Shown here: positions 1-10,156 of the stretch, piece by piece
How the letters are laid out: every line of letters starts with the position of its first letter
Position numbering within the stretch: position 1 is the first letter of the stretch
From: Alphaproteobacteria bacterium
GTDB taxonomy: Bacteria; Pseudomonadota; Alphaproteobacteria; Micropepsales; Micropepsaceae
Length of the DNA: 64,000 bases
Assembly (NCBI GenBank): GCA_019245415.1
Contig: JAFARO010000014.1
Location: 1 to 64,000, forward strand
Direction: 5' to 3'
Notes under the pieces: generated by a model
The model's database searches: none
Told to the model about the DNA's origin: nothing
The model's input: only the letters and a program-made list of their open reading frames with translations
Translations under genes and position numbers: made by a program

Positions 1-1170
1 ACCTATTCGCAGGCCGGCGCCCAGTTCGGCTTCGGCCTGCTCTGGACGATGGTCCTCACCTATCCCTTGATGACCGCGATCCAGCTGGTCAGTGCCTATA
101 TCGGCCGCGTCACCGGCTGCGGGCTCGCGCGCAACATGGGCAAGGTCCTGCCGCGCCCGCTCGTCCTCTTCCTCGTCGTGCTGCTGCTCGTCGCGAACAC
201 GATCAACATCGGCGCGGACCTCGCCGCGATGGGCGATGCCGCGAGCCTTTCGACGGGGCTCAGCCCGCACCTCACGACCGTCGCCTTCGCCCTCGTCTCC
301 CTGCTGCTCCAGCTCTTCGTCTCCTACGACCGCTACGCCCGCCTGCTCAAATGGCTGACCCTGTCGCTGCTCTCCTATGTCGCGGTGGTGCTGCTGGTGC
401 GGGTCGATTGGGGCGAGGTCGTGCTCGGCCTGGTCTGGCCGCGCGTCGAGGGCGCGGCGGGCGTGACCGTGATCGTCGCCCTCTTCGGCACCACGATCAG
501 CCCCTATCTCTTCTTCTGGCAGAGCGCCGAGGAAGTGGAGGAGCTCGATCACCACGCCGGCAAGAAACCGCTCAAGGACGATCCCGCAGAAGCGCCCAAA
601 GCCTATCGCCGCATGCGCATCGATACGATCGCCGGCATGGCGGCGTCGAATTTCGTCGCGCTCGCGATCATGATCGCCACGGCCGCGACGCTGCATGCGG
701 CGGGGAAGACCAACATCCAGACCGCCGCCGACGCGGCAAAGGCGCTCGAGCCGCTGGCCGGACATTTTGCTTTCCTGCTCTTCAGCTCCGGAATCGTGGG
801 CACGGGGCTGCTCGCGGTACCGGTGCTCGCGGGCTCGGCCGCCTATGCGGTGTGCGAGACGCGGGGCTGGAGGATCGGACTCGACTACATGCCGTGGGAA
901 GCGGTCGGCTTCTATTCGGTGATCGGCGCCGCGGTCGCGCTCGGACTTGGCATCGACTATTCCGGCCTCGATCCAATCAAGGCCTTGTACTGGAGCGCCG
1001 TCATCAACGGCGTCATCGCGGTGCCGATGATGGCGGCGATGATGTACGTCTCCAGCCATCGCCGCCTGATGGGCGAGTTCACCTCCGCGCCGGCGCTGCG
1101 TTGGCTCGGCTGGATCTCGACCGCCGTCATGGCGGCTGCGACGGCGGCCATGGCGGCAACGATGTTTTGA
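1..1170 (+). CDS. Nramp-family metal ion transporter (5' end outside window)
   Basis: The reading frame is open from the first base, so the true start lies upstream; 389 codons are visible. The protein is almost wholly hydrophobic helices, and the first visible residues, TYSQAGAQFG, match the TM1-TM2 region of Nramp (SLC11) proton-coupled divalent metal transporters of the inner membrane. The canonical Met-Pro-His of TM6 is absent: at about bases 487-522 the corresponding stretch reads GTTISPYLFFWQ, followed by acidic SAEEVEE. Loss of the metal-coordinating Met suggests a substrate other than Mn2+/Fe2+, as proposed for Nramp-related magnesium transporters; that is inference. The TM1 DPGN region is not in the window. 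Downstream genes look unrelated. Confidence 0.85.
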   Translation, partial: TYSQAGAQFGFGLLWTMVLTYPLMTAIQLVSAYIGRVTGCGLARNMGKVLPRPLVLFLVVLLLVANTINIGADLAAMGDAASLSTGLSPHLTTVAFALVSLLLQLFVSYDRYARLLKWLTLSLLSYVAVVLLVRVDWGEVVLGLVWPRVEGAAGVTVIVALFGTTISPYLFFWQSAEEVEELDHHAGKKPLKDDPAEAPKAYRRMRIDTIAGMAASNFVALAIMIATAATLHAAGKTNIQTAADAAKALEPLAGHFAFLLFSSGIVGTGLLAVPVLAGSAAYAVCETRGWRIGLDYMPWEAVGFYSVIGAAVALGLGIDYSGLDPIKALYWSAVINGVIAVPMMAAMMYVSSHRRLMGEFTSAPALRWLGWISTAVMAAATAAMAATMF

Positions 1171-1240
1171 GCGCACGCGCCAAAACCATAGCGTGCAGCG
1201 ACGCTGCCATGGTAAGAATCCCCCAACCAGGGGGAGTTCC

Positions 1241-2824
1241 ATGCGCACCATTTTCGCCGCGGCGCTCTGCGCCGGGCTCGTCGCCGTGTCCGCCACCGAT
1301 CTCGCCGCACGCGGCGGCGGAGGGGGCGGGGGCCATGGCGGAGGCAGCCATGGCGGCACCTACTACTACTATGGCTACTACGGCGGCGGGGGACCGCTCG
1401 TGCCGCCAACCAAGCTCGGCGACACGTCTCATGTCCATACCGTTGCGGTGATTTCCGCGGTCGGACAAAGCCTGATGCTCGGCCGCACCGGATTGCTCGC
1501 AGACCACTCCACCCTCGACATCGCCGATTGGCACCTCGATCAAAGCATCGAAACGATGACGGCAAAGCTTCTGGCGACGCATTTCACGGTGAAGGACTTC
1601 GCGCATGACAGCGCGGCGCTGGCGAAGATTCCGAACGGCTTCATGGACACTTCCTCCGCCAGGGCATTGCAGGACTACATCGTGGCGCTGAAAGCCCAAG
1701 ACGTGGACGCCTTCATCGTCATCCGGCCCGACGCCGAGACGGGCACGCCGCCTACGCCCGGACTGTCTCTGCAACTGAGCGATACCGACGCCCACCCGCG
1801 CGAAGAAGCCAATTTCGAGATCGACGTTGTGGACGCGAAGAGTGGCGCTATCATCGCCCACGCCTATTCGCGCGCCGCCGAGCGCCAGGGACTGCCGCCG
1901 CAATTCGCGTCCTTCTACGGCGCCCGCGCGCTCAAGCTCAAACCCGGCGACACGCCGACGCCGGCGCAGCGCACCCAGCTCAAGCTCGATTTCGAGCGCG
2001 ATATGGCGATGGCGATGCGCGAGACCTTGCGCGCGCTCAATCTGGGCATCGCGCTGCCCGAGATCGGGGCCCGCACCATCGTCGATATCCCGGCGAACGA
2101 GAGCCCCTGCCGCACGCTGAAGCGCGTGATGGTGGTCTCCACGGTGGGAGATCGTGTGGAGGTCGTGTATCCGGGTTCGCTCTTCACGAAGCGCAAGGAC
2201 AATTCCGTGCCGGTGGGAGATTGGAATTTCGACCCGGAGGTCGAGAAGCTCGCCACCAATGCGCTGGACCGTTGCTTCCAGGTGGTGAACGTGCCGCTGG
2301 ACCGCGCCAAGCTGGCATCGCTGATCGTCTCGTCGGACCCGAATCTGCACGCCGTCCCCGTGGATGGAATCACTCCCGGCGCCGCGCTCGACCTCTACCT
2401 CGTGATCGCCAAGCTGAGGAACGACAAGGGTGAAGCGCTGACGGGGCTGGCATTGCTCGGCGGCGGCTCAGATTACGGCCACGCGCTGAGCGACTACGCG
2501 ATCGTCTTCATCGATGCCAAGACCGCCAAGATCGCCTATTGGATGCAGGGGATTTCCAGTCCCAAATTCCCCTACCCCGTTCCCAGCCGGCTGGTGGCGA
2601 GCTCGAACATGCCCAATCCCGGCGACAATTTCTCGCCGGCGCAGTCGGCCAATGTCCGCACGCTTTTCCTGGAAATGATGACGGACAGCATTCCCGAATC
2701 GCTTCTGCGGCTGCAGTTCACGGGCAAGAGGATCGAATCCGCCGGTGCAGCGCTCGCCGACATGGAGCAAGCCGACGGCGTGAAAACACAGCCCGGAACG
2801 GCTGCGGCAGCATCCTCGCCGTAG
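1241..2824 (+). CDS. Exported protein with two copies of an unrecognised ~200-residue module
   Basis: The ATG at 1241 follows AGGGGGAG, and the N-terminus MRTIFAAALCAGLVAVSA is a signal peptide. The earlier in-frame ATG at 1193 would spoil it. After the signal comes a Gly/His/Tyr-rich stretch (about residues 25-52) of low complexity. Two related modules follow, near residues 65 and 290. Each starts with a V-A-V-I-S-like strand and G-x-x-L, then D-W-x-x-D, a helix ending in F-x-V-K/N, a D-A/L-F/Y-I/L-V strand, and V-D-A-K-T/S-G. I do not recognise the family. The gene two positions downstream (3657-5045) is a paralogue with the same two-module plan. About 527 residues, probably periplasmic. 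Confidence 0.85.
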   Translation: MRTIFAAALCAGLVAVSATDLAARGGGGGGGHGGGSHGGTYYYYGYYGGGGPLVPPTKLGDTSHVHTVAVISAVGQSLMLGRTGLLADHSTLDIADWHLDQSIETMTAKLLATHFTVKDFAHDSAALAKIPNGFMDTSSARALQDYIVALKAQDVDAFIVIRPDAETGTPPTPGLSLQLSDTDAHPREEANFEIDVVDAKSGAIIAHAYSRAAERQGLPPQFASFYGARALKLKPGDTPTPAQRTQLKLDFERDMAMAMRETLRALNLGIALPEIGARTIVDIPANESPCRTLKRVMVVSTVGDRVEVVYPGSLFTKRKDNSVPVGDWNFDPEVEKLATNALDRCFQVVNVPLDRAKLASLIVSSDPNLHAVPVDGITPGAALDLYLVIAKLRNDKGEALTGLALLGGGSDYGHALSDYAIVFIDAKTAKIAYWMQGISSPKFPYPVPSRLVASSNMPNPGDNFSPAQSANVRTLFLEMMTDSIPESLLRLQFTGKRIESAGAALADMEQADGVKTQPGTAAAASSP

Positions 2825-2854
2825 GCTGATGCGCGTTGGAGCGGGAGCAGCGCC

Positions 2855-3616
2855 GTGAAGGCTAACGCGCCGGCGATCGGCGCCGCGCTTTGCCTCTGGG
2901 CGGTGGCGGTGCACGCGCAGACCGACGAGATCCAGGTCTACGACGCGGGGATCGCGCCGGTTGGCGCTTTCAATCTCACGCTCCACGACAACTACACCTT
3001 CAGCGGCGCGAAGACGTCGGCGTTCCCTGGCGGGCTCGTACCCGATCACACGCTGAACGGCGTACCCGAATGGGCCTATGGCGTGACCGACTGGTTCGAA
3101 GCGGGACTCTATCTGCCGCTGTACAGCATCGCCAGCAACAGCGGCGCGCAGTTCGACGGTTTCAAGCTGCGCGCGCTGTTCGTGACGCCCGATGCCAAGG
3201 ACAAGAGCTTCTTCTACGGCGTCAATTTCGAGTTCAGCTACAACGCCAGGCATTGGGACGAGAACCGCTACACTTCGGAGATCCGCCCGATCGTCGGCTG
3301 GCGCTTCGGGCCGATCGATCTGATCGTCAATCCCATCCTGGACAATTCCTGGAAAGGTTTCGCCGCGCTCGATTTCGCGCCGGCGACGCGGCTCGCATAC
3401 AATATCGGCAAGGACTGGGCCGTCGCAGCCGAGGAATATGACGACTTCGGCCCGCTGCGCCGTTTCCTGCCGGGCGACCGGCAATCGCACCAGCTCTTCG
3501 CCGTCGTCAACTATGCCGGCGCGCCGGTGACCATCGAAGCCGGCCTCGGCTTCGGTCTCACGCCGGCCAGCGACAAGCTGGTGATGAAGCTGATCCTGTC
3601 GAAGGATTTGGATTGA
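2855..3616 (+). CDS. Putative outer-membrane beta-barrel protein
   Basis: GTG start after GCGGGAGCAG. Residues 1-21 form a signal peptide ending VHAQ. The mature part (about 230 residues) alternates polar and hydrophobic residues with many aromatics (FNLTLHDNYTF, WFEAGLYLPLY, FFYGVNFEFSY, GWRFGPIDLIVNP), the look of transmembrane beta-strands, and resembles the loose group of proteobacterial outer-membrane transporter-like proteins. It ends KLILSKDLD rather than the terminal Phe of BamA-recruited barrels. It lies 30 bp after one two-module exported protein and 40 bp before its paralogue, so the three probably form one operon. Function unknown. Confidence 0.75.
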   Translation: MKANAPAIGAALCLWAVAVHAQTDEIQVYDAGIAPVGAFNLTLHDNYTFSGAKTSAFPGGLVPDHTLNGVPEWAYGVTDWFEAGLYLPLYSIASNSGAQFDGFKLRALFVTPDAKDKSFFYGVNFEFSYNARHWDENRYTSEIRPIVGWRFGPIDLIVNPILDNSWKGFAALDFAPATRLAYNIGKDWAVAAEEYDDFGPLRRFLPGDRQSHQLFAVVNYAGAPVTIEAGLGFGLTPASDKLVMKLILSKDLD

Positions 3617-3656
3617 GCCTAACTCTGCACCGCGTACTTCTCGGGAAACAAAATCG

Positions 3657-5045
3657 ATGACAAGGCAATTGGCACTGATCCTGACATCGTTGATCGCCGC
3701 GACCGCAACAGACACTCTTGCCTCCGAGGCCGACCCCTACTCCGGCATTCGCTCCGTTGCCGTCATATCGATCACGGGGGAGACCCTGAACTTTCAAACA
3801 AGGGGGCTCACCGTGTTGACCGATTCGGAAGAGGAGATGCCGATCCCAGAATGGGGGATCGACAAATGGATGACGGCCTCGCTGACGAAGGCTCTTGCTG
3901 CTCGATTCCAAGTGAAGGATGCAAACGTGGACCGCGCGGCAGTGGCCAGTTGCGATTTCAAGCGCGGGTGTCCGGATTTGGCCAAGCCCGAAGGCGGAGT
4001 TGACGCGTTCATTGTCGTGCATAAATCCGAGGAGCCCGGCCCCCTGCGGACCACGCTCATGGCAAAGGGTATCGGCGTATTCTTCACCAGCATTATCACC
4101 TCGAAATACAACCCGACCATCCATGTGGACTACGTCATCGATGTGGTCGACGCGAAGACGGGCAAGGTATTGGCCTCAGGACGGAACAATACTCCTGCCC
4201 TCTTCATGTTGACGAACGATTGGCCCAACAAATGGCAAGAACTCTCGCCACAGCAACAGCAGATCGTGAAGGAAATAATCACAGACATGATCGAGAAGTC
4301 GCTGCCCACCGCACTCGCCAATGCCAAGCTGCCACCTCCGGGCGGCCATATCCCCAGATTGCTCGCGCCCGCCTACGATCCCGATGTTGCGGCTTTCGTG
4401 GCCAACACCCGCACAGTCGCCGTTCTTTCGGTGCTCGGGGATCGGCTCTACTTCGTAAATCCGGGCAACGCCTTCGTCACGCGCACCGAGGCGAATGCTT
4501 TGGCGCCCTCGGACTGGCAGGTCGACGCCGAGGCCGAGAAGATCGTCGCCAATTCTCTTGCTGGCCGCTTTGTGGTGAAGAATATTCCTCTCCAGTCCGC
4601 GGCATTGTCACAGACGGTCGCAAAGCACAGCGATCCCGCATTGCCGGTCGACCTTCCCCGATCCGGGTCGATTGACGCTTACGTCCTCATCACGAAAGCC
4701 GACGTGGCCGAGCACCTGTTTCCCGGAATTGGGCTTCGTCACACGACGCCGGTGTTCAATCACGAGACCGCCGTCTACGCCGACTATGCCGTAGCGATCG
4801 TGAACGCGCGGACGCTTCGGCAAGTTGCGATCTATTTCGTGAAGATCGGCGAGGAAGCCGTCCCCTGTCTTGTCGCCCGTAAATTCCCGTCTGGCTTGCC
4901 GGAATGCACGGTCGACGAAAGCCTGTGGCCAAAGACTCCCGAGCCACTAACCCCGGATGCCGCGGCTACCATTCGCGAGAAGCTGTCGAAAATTTTGTCA
5001 ACCACGCTGCCTGAGTCTCTATTGCAGTTGGGACTGTTACCCTGA
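3657..5045 (+). CDS. Exported two-module protein, paralogue of 1241-2824
   Basis: The 462-residue product has a signal peptide (MTRQLALILTSLIAATATDT, then LASEA). Two modules start near residues 28 (RSVAVISITGETL) and 250 (RTVAVLSVLGDRL). Each repeats the pattern seen in the 1241-2824 product: D-W/E-W, a helical stretch ending in F-Q/V-V-K, D-A-F/Y-I/V, then V-D-A-K-T-G in module 1 and V-N-A-R-T in module 2. Base composition is visibly less GC-rich than the neighbours, so the paralogue may have been acquired rather than duplicated in place. It lacks the Gly/His/Tyr tract of its partner. No family name is recognised. Periplasmic or surface location is inferred from the signal peptide and the adjacent outer-membrane protein gene. 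Confidence 0.85.
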   Translation: MTRQLALILTSLIAATATDTLASEADPYSGIRSVAVISITGETLNFQTRGLTVLTDSEEEMPIPEWGIDKWMTASLTKALAARFQVKDANVDRAAVASCDFKRGCPDLAKPEGGVDAFIVVHKSEEPGPLRTTLMAKGIGVFFTSIITSKYNPTIHVDYVIDVVDAKTGKVLASGRNNTPALFMLTNDWPNKWQELSPQQQQIVKEIITDMIEKSLPTALANAKLPPPGGHIPRLLAPAYDPDVAAFVANTRTVAVLSVLGDRLYFVNPGNAFVTRTEANALAPSDWQVDAEAEKIVANSLAGRFVVKNIPLQSAALSQTVAKHSDPALPVDLPRSGSIDAYVLITKADVAEHLFPGIGLRHTTPVFNHETAVYADYAVAIVNARTLRQVAIYFVKIGEEAVPCLVARKFPSGLPECTVDESLWPKTPEPLTPDAAATIREKLSKILSTTLPESLLQLGLLP

Positions 5046-5055
5046 ACAGCGGACG

Positions 5056-6978
<1,923 letters not shown>

Positions 6979-7045
6979 TGGACGATCATGGCGCGCACTG
7001 TCAGGCTGTCAAGCCAAGGAAGCGCATCAAAAGCTAAGGCATGGG

Positions 7046-7504
7046 ATGATGGTACGGCGTGCAACGGTTGCGGACACGGATGAAGCCGCGGGCGTGTTCG
7101 CGGCCTCCTTCGCCGGCATGCGATTCGTTCCGAAGATCCACGACGCCGAGGAAGATCGCGCCTTCATCCGCGAGCTGATCGCGCGCAAGGAAGTCTGGCT
7201 GGCCGAGCACGAAGCGCAGATCGTGGGCCTGGCCTGTTGGCACGAGGGCTGGCTGGAGCAGCTCTATGTCGATCCGGCGCATCAGGGTCGCGGCGCCGGC
7301 ACGCTGCTTCTGAAGCATGTCATGGATCGACATCCCGGCGCGCTCCAGCTCTGGACCTTTCAGACCAATGCCGGCGCCCGCCGCTTTTACGAGCGCTACG
7401 GTTTCGTCGCGGCCGAATTCACCGACGGCGCCCACAACGAAGAAAAGACGCCCGACGTTCGCTACGTGCGCCCCTTCAGGAAGGGCACCAGCGCGGCAAA
7501 GTAG
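7046..7504 (+). CDS. GNAT-family N-acetyltransferase
   Basis: A 152-residue single-domain acetyltransferase. The acetyl-CoA binding loop shows as VDPAHQGRGAGTLLL (Q/R-x-x-G-x-G/A), preceded by LEQLYV and followed by NAGARRFYERYGF, the usual C-terminal beta-strand and helix of the fold. The start is one of two adjacent ATGs at 7046/7049. It is divergent from thiC; the 67 bp beyond the riboswitch must hold both promoters. Its last 43 bp overlap the 3' end of the convergent hydrolase gene. The acyl acceptor cannot be told from sequence. Confidence 0.9.
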   Translation: MMVRRATVADTDEAAGVFAASFAGMRFVPKIHDAEEDRAFIRELIARKEVWLAEHEAQIVGLACWHEGWLEQLYVDPAHQGRGAGTLLLKHVMDRHPGALQLWTFQTNAGARRFYERYGFVAAEFTDGAHNEEKTPDVRYVRPFRKGTSAAK

Positions 7505-8415
7505 GCCTCCTGGTCGTCATACATGCAGAGGTGGCTGCCCTTGCCGCTGATCCAGGTGCGCGCGCCGGGGATGAGCTTTCCCTCGCGGCGGATTTGTTCG
7601 GGGTCCATCTCGTCGAATTTCGCGCCCATCACCAGGGTCGGTACTTTGATCCTCGGCAAATCGGCCCAGCGGTCCCAGTTCTTGAACGTGCCGTCGATCA
7701 TGAACTCGTTCGGACCCTGCATCAGGTTGTAGATGTGGAAGTTGGCCTTGGCGAAGACCCGCGTGACCGGCTCGGGCCAGGGCTGCGGCAGGCGCAGAAT
7801 ATGTTCGGCATAAACCCTGTTCATCACCGCCTGATACGGGGCGGCGTCGGTCTTGCGCAGATTCTCATACCGCGTCAGCGTCGCCTGATCCGCCGCGGAC
7901 AGCGTGTGCCGGATTTCATTGGCGTGGCGCACATAATCGGGGATGCTCGCGGTCATGTCCGAGATCACGAGGCGCCGCAGGTGCCGCTGGTATTTGAGCG
8001 CATACTCGATCGCCAGCATGCCGCCCCAGGAATGGCCGTAGAGAATGAAATCGTCGAGGCCCAGTCCCTGGCGCACGGTTTCGACCTCGTCGACATAGCG
8101 CGGAATCGTCCAGAGCTTGTCGTCGTTCGGCCGGTCGGAATTGCCGCAGCCAAGCTGGTCGTAATAGTAAAACTCGATGCCGGCTTCGGGCAGGAAGTCC
8201 TCGAAGCACTCGAAGTAATCGTGGCTGAAGCCCGGCCCGCCGTGCAGCAGAAGGACCTTGATCGGCGAACGTCCGATCCGCTTGGTCCAGACGCGGTAGC
8301 CGCCGGGGATGGATATCATCCGCACCCCGCCCGTCTTCACTTCGGCATGCGCGCCGCCCAACCCGAGCGCCGCCGCCGAAGCGGCCGCAGAAAGAAATTC
8401 ACGCCGCGCCAGCAT
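7462..8415 (-). CDS. Prolyl aminopeptidase-like alpha/beta hydrolase, Tat-exported
   Basis: A 317-residue alpha/beta hydrolase of the proline iminopeptidase group. It has the oxyanion-hole segment LLHGGPGFSHDYF, the nucleophile elbow GHSWGG (Ser), an Asp in GAKFDEMDP and a His in GKGSHLCMYDD, so the triad is complete. The N-terminus MLARREFLSAAASAAALGLGGAHA is a twin-arginine signal (RREFL), which indicates export of the folded enzyme to the periplasm. It follows the creatininase-family gene by 24 bp on the same strand and is probably co-transcribed. Its 3' end overlaps the convergent GNAT gene by 43 bp. Substrate is likely an N-terminal Pro peptide or a related amide or ester. Confidence 0.9.
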   Translation of the reverse strand: MLARREFLSAAASAAALGLGGAHAEVKTGGVRMISIPGGYRVWTKRIGRSPIKVLLLHGGPGFSHDYFECFEDFLPEAGIEFYYYDQLGCGNSDRPNDDKLWTIPRYVDEVETVRQGLGLDDFILYGHSWGGMLAIEYALKYQRHLRRLVISDMTASIPDYVRHANEIRHTLSAADQATLTRYENLRKTDAAPYQAVMNRVYAEHILRLPQPWPEPVTRVFAKANFHIYNLMQGPNEFMIDGTFKNWDRWADLPRIKVPTLVMGAKFDEMDPEQIRREGKLIPGARTWISGKGSHLCMYDDQEAYFAALVPFLKGRT

Positions 8416-8439
8416 CCGTGCCCCCCCGTTTGAACGCGC

Positions 8440-9198
8440 CTACGATGCCGCGAACTGCTTGAACTCGGCGATCAAGGCCTTCGCTGCCGCGTTGACGATC
8501 TTCTCGCCCGCCTCGACCGAGGCCTGGCTGGGATCGGAGCCGATGCGGCCGTCGGGAAAGCGCCTGCGGTAATCCTCGGCATCGTAGATCGGCCCGTTGG
8601 GCGCGATCTTGGGCGTCATCTCCACGCGCTTCTGCGCATCGGGATAGCCGTAATAGGTGACCGAGACTTCCGAGGGCGTGGCATGACTGCCCTCGCCCAC
8701 CGGAAACAGTTGCCGGCAAAGATCGCCCACGCCGGGAAGCTCCCACCAGTTGCGCAAGGTGCAGCGCAGCGGCGGATGGTTCGACCCGGCGCGGTCGCCG
8801 TCGCCGGAGAACGTGATGCCGTGATAGATCTCGCTGAACGCGGCGTTGATGGTGCTGATGTTGCCGCCATGGCCGTTGAACCAGTAGAGCCGCTCGAAGC
8901 CGTGGCGCGCCAGGGACTGCGCCCAGTCGAGCATCGCCGCGATCATGGTAGAGGGACGCAGCGTGATCGTGCCGGAGAACGCCATGTGATGCTGCGCCTG
9001 ACCGACGTTGAAAGTCGGCGCGATGAGAATGCCACTGTCGTCGCCGGCCTTTCGCGCGATGATCTCGGGGCACAGCGCGTCGGTGCCGAGCAGCCCGTTC
9101 GGCCCATGCTGCTCCGTCGAGCCGATGGGGATGACGATGGCCTTCGAGGTTTCGAGATACTTGTCGATTTCCGGCCAGGAGGAGAGATGGAGTTGCAT
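8440..9198 (-). CDS. Creatininase-family amidohydrolase
   Basis: The 252-residue protein matches the creatininase (creatinine amidohydrolase) family of di-metal enzymes, which includes MftE-like and lactonase relatives. Metal-site motifs visible are PIGSTEQHGPNG with LLGTDAL, QHHMAFSGT and the loop FNGHGGN. No signal peptide, so cytosolic, unlike the Tat-exported hydrolase 24 bp downstream. The first 25 codons exist a second time as a fragment at 9657-9731 (71 of 75 bases identical). The true substrate is uncertain because the family acts on several cyclic amides and lactones. Confidence 0.88.
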   Translation of the reverse strand: MQLHLSSWPEIDKYLETSKAIVIPIGSTEQHGPNGLLGTDALCPEIIARKAGDDSGILIAPTFNVGQAQHHMAFSGTITLRPSTMIAAMLDWAQSLARHGFERLYWFNGHGGNISTINAAFSEIYHGITFSGDGDRAGSNHPPLRCTLRNWWELPGVGDLCRQLFPVGEGSHATPSEVSVTYYGYPDAQKRVEMTPKIAPNGPIYDAEDYRRRFPDGRIGSDPSQASVEAGEKIVNAAAKALIAEFKQFAAS

Positions 9199-9232
9199 CA
9201 GTTTCTCTCGTGCGCGTCAGCCGTCTCAGCCT

Positions 9233-9598
9233 TCAAAGCCGAAAACCCTCTTCGCGGACATTGTGCATGAAGATCGTTCGCTGTTCGAGGGCGTTGGCGC
9301 TTCGCGGCAAGATGTTGACCTCGATCTCATGAGGCTCCATCTGGAACAATTCGAGCATCAGTTCGTGAAGCGCCGGATCCCAGCCTTTTGATGGGTCGTA
9401 ACCTTCGATTAGCGCAAGAAGGTCGTAATCTGAATCGGGCCGAGCCTCGCCGCGCGCACGCGAGCCGTAAAGAACGACACCGGCCAGCCGCGCGCCGTAG
9501 ATTTTGCGCAGGCCATCTTTCGCCTTGCGCAATACGGGATCGTTCGCCAGATGCGGCGGCGCTGGCGGCAAATCAAGAATGGTCAAAGCATCGTTCAT
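9233..9598 (-). CDS. Nucleotidyltransferase-domain protein (MNT-like)
   Basis: A 121-residue minimal nucleotidyltransferase with the signature YGSRARGEARPDSDYDLLAL, i.e. G-S followed by D-x-D, which binds metal and NTP in the pol-beta superfamily. Proteins this small usually pair with a HEPN protein as a toxin-antitoxin system or modify small molecules or proteins, but no HEPN partner is adjacent. It lies between the full creatininase gene and a duplicated 5' fragment of it, so it probably arrived with the rearrangement that made the duplication. A role as an orphan AMP/UMP-transferase is possible. Confidence 0.85.
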   Translation of the reverse strand: MNDALTILDLPPAPPHLANDPVLRKAKDGLRKIYGARLAGVVLYGSRARGEARPDSDYDLLALIEGYDPSKGWDPALHELMLELFQMEPHEIEVNILPRSANALEQRTIFMHNVREEGFRL

Positions 9599-9641
9599 GC
9601 GTTTATTCTAGCCGATCCTCGCCAAAGCGCCAATTTGTTCT

Positions 9642-9731
9642 CTACCTCTTCGGGCTGATGGGGATGACGATGGTCTTCGAAGTCTCGAGATACTTGTCGA
9701 TTTCCTGCCAGGAGGAGAGATGGAGTTGCAT
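9642..9731 (-). pseudogene. Duplicated 5' fragment of the creatininase gene
   Basis: Bases 9657-9731 match the first 75 bases of the creatininase gene (9124-9198) at 71 of 75 positions, including the start codon. The copied frame reads MQLHLSSWQEIDKYLETSK and a few residues more, then leaves the homology and stops with TAG at 9642-9644 after 29 codons. It is a truncated remnant, not a functional gene. The AGGAGAG in the repeat lies inside the coding part, so it is not a ribosome site for this start. Confidence 0.85.
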
Positions 9732-9736
9732 AGACT

Positions 9737-10156
9737 TTACCTAAGTTTCTGGAGGACTCTTGCAATGGGCCCGCCTGGCTTGGTCATTTCTATCATCGTC
9801 GGGAGCAGCATAATCATCCAACCTGTGTAAAACAAAGTACAGATACCGTAAGCGACCAACGCAGGCGCCACCGGAGACTTGGCGCCTTTCGATAAGGCTA
9901 CAATCGTTCCGATCGAAAGCAGCAACGAACAAGACATGATGGCGGCACCCATAACGCGAGCGGCTGTAACGTGCCGTGTAAAAAACGAACGGGTGAGGGG
10001 CACCCTCATCAGACCGAAGTTGATGAACATCAGTAAGAAGGCGGCTGCGAAAAGACCGACGAACTTTTCGTCAATAAAGACTGCTTGGTACATCCTATAT
10101 GCGCATAAAATAAGCAAGCAACCACATATGGCGCTAACGATCCATCGCTTTGTCAT
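9737..10156 (-). CDS. Small integral membrane protein, four predicted TM segments
   Basis: About 139 residues with four hydrophobic stretches (WIVSAICGCLLILCAY, VGLFAAAFLLMFINFGLM, VMGAAIMSCSLLLSIGTIV, ALVAYGICTLFYTGWMIML). No family recognised. The ATG at 10156 shares its A with the TGA of the upstream DUF4287 gene (TGATG), so the two are translationally coupled; a GTG at 10159 is an alternative start. Base composition is noticeably lower in GC than the surrounding genes, which may mark an acquired gene. The creatininase fragment begins 5 bp after its stop. Confidence 0.75.
   Translation of the reverse strand: MTKRWIVSAICGCLLILCAYRMYQAVFIDEKFVGLFAAAFLLMFINFGLMRVPLTRSFFTRHVTAARVMGAAIMSCSLLLSIGTIVALSKGAKSPVAPALVAYGICTLFYTGWMIMLLPTMIEMTKPGGPIARVLQKLR

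Noticed and set aside
9600-9656. Insertion-sequence end or target-site duplication beside the creatininase fragment
   Set aside because: No inverted ends or transposase were found; only the 75-bp direct repeat is supported.
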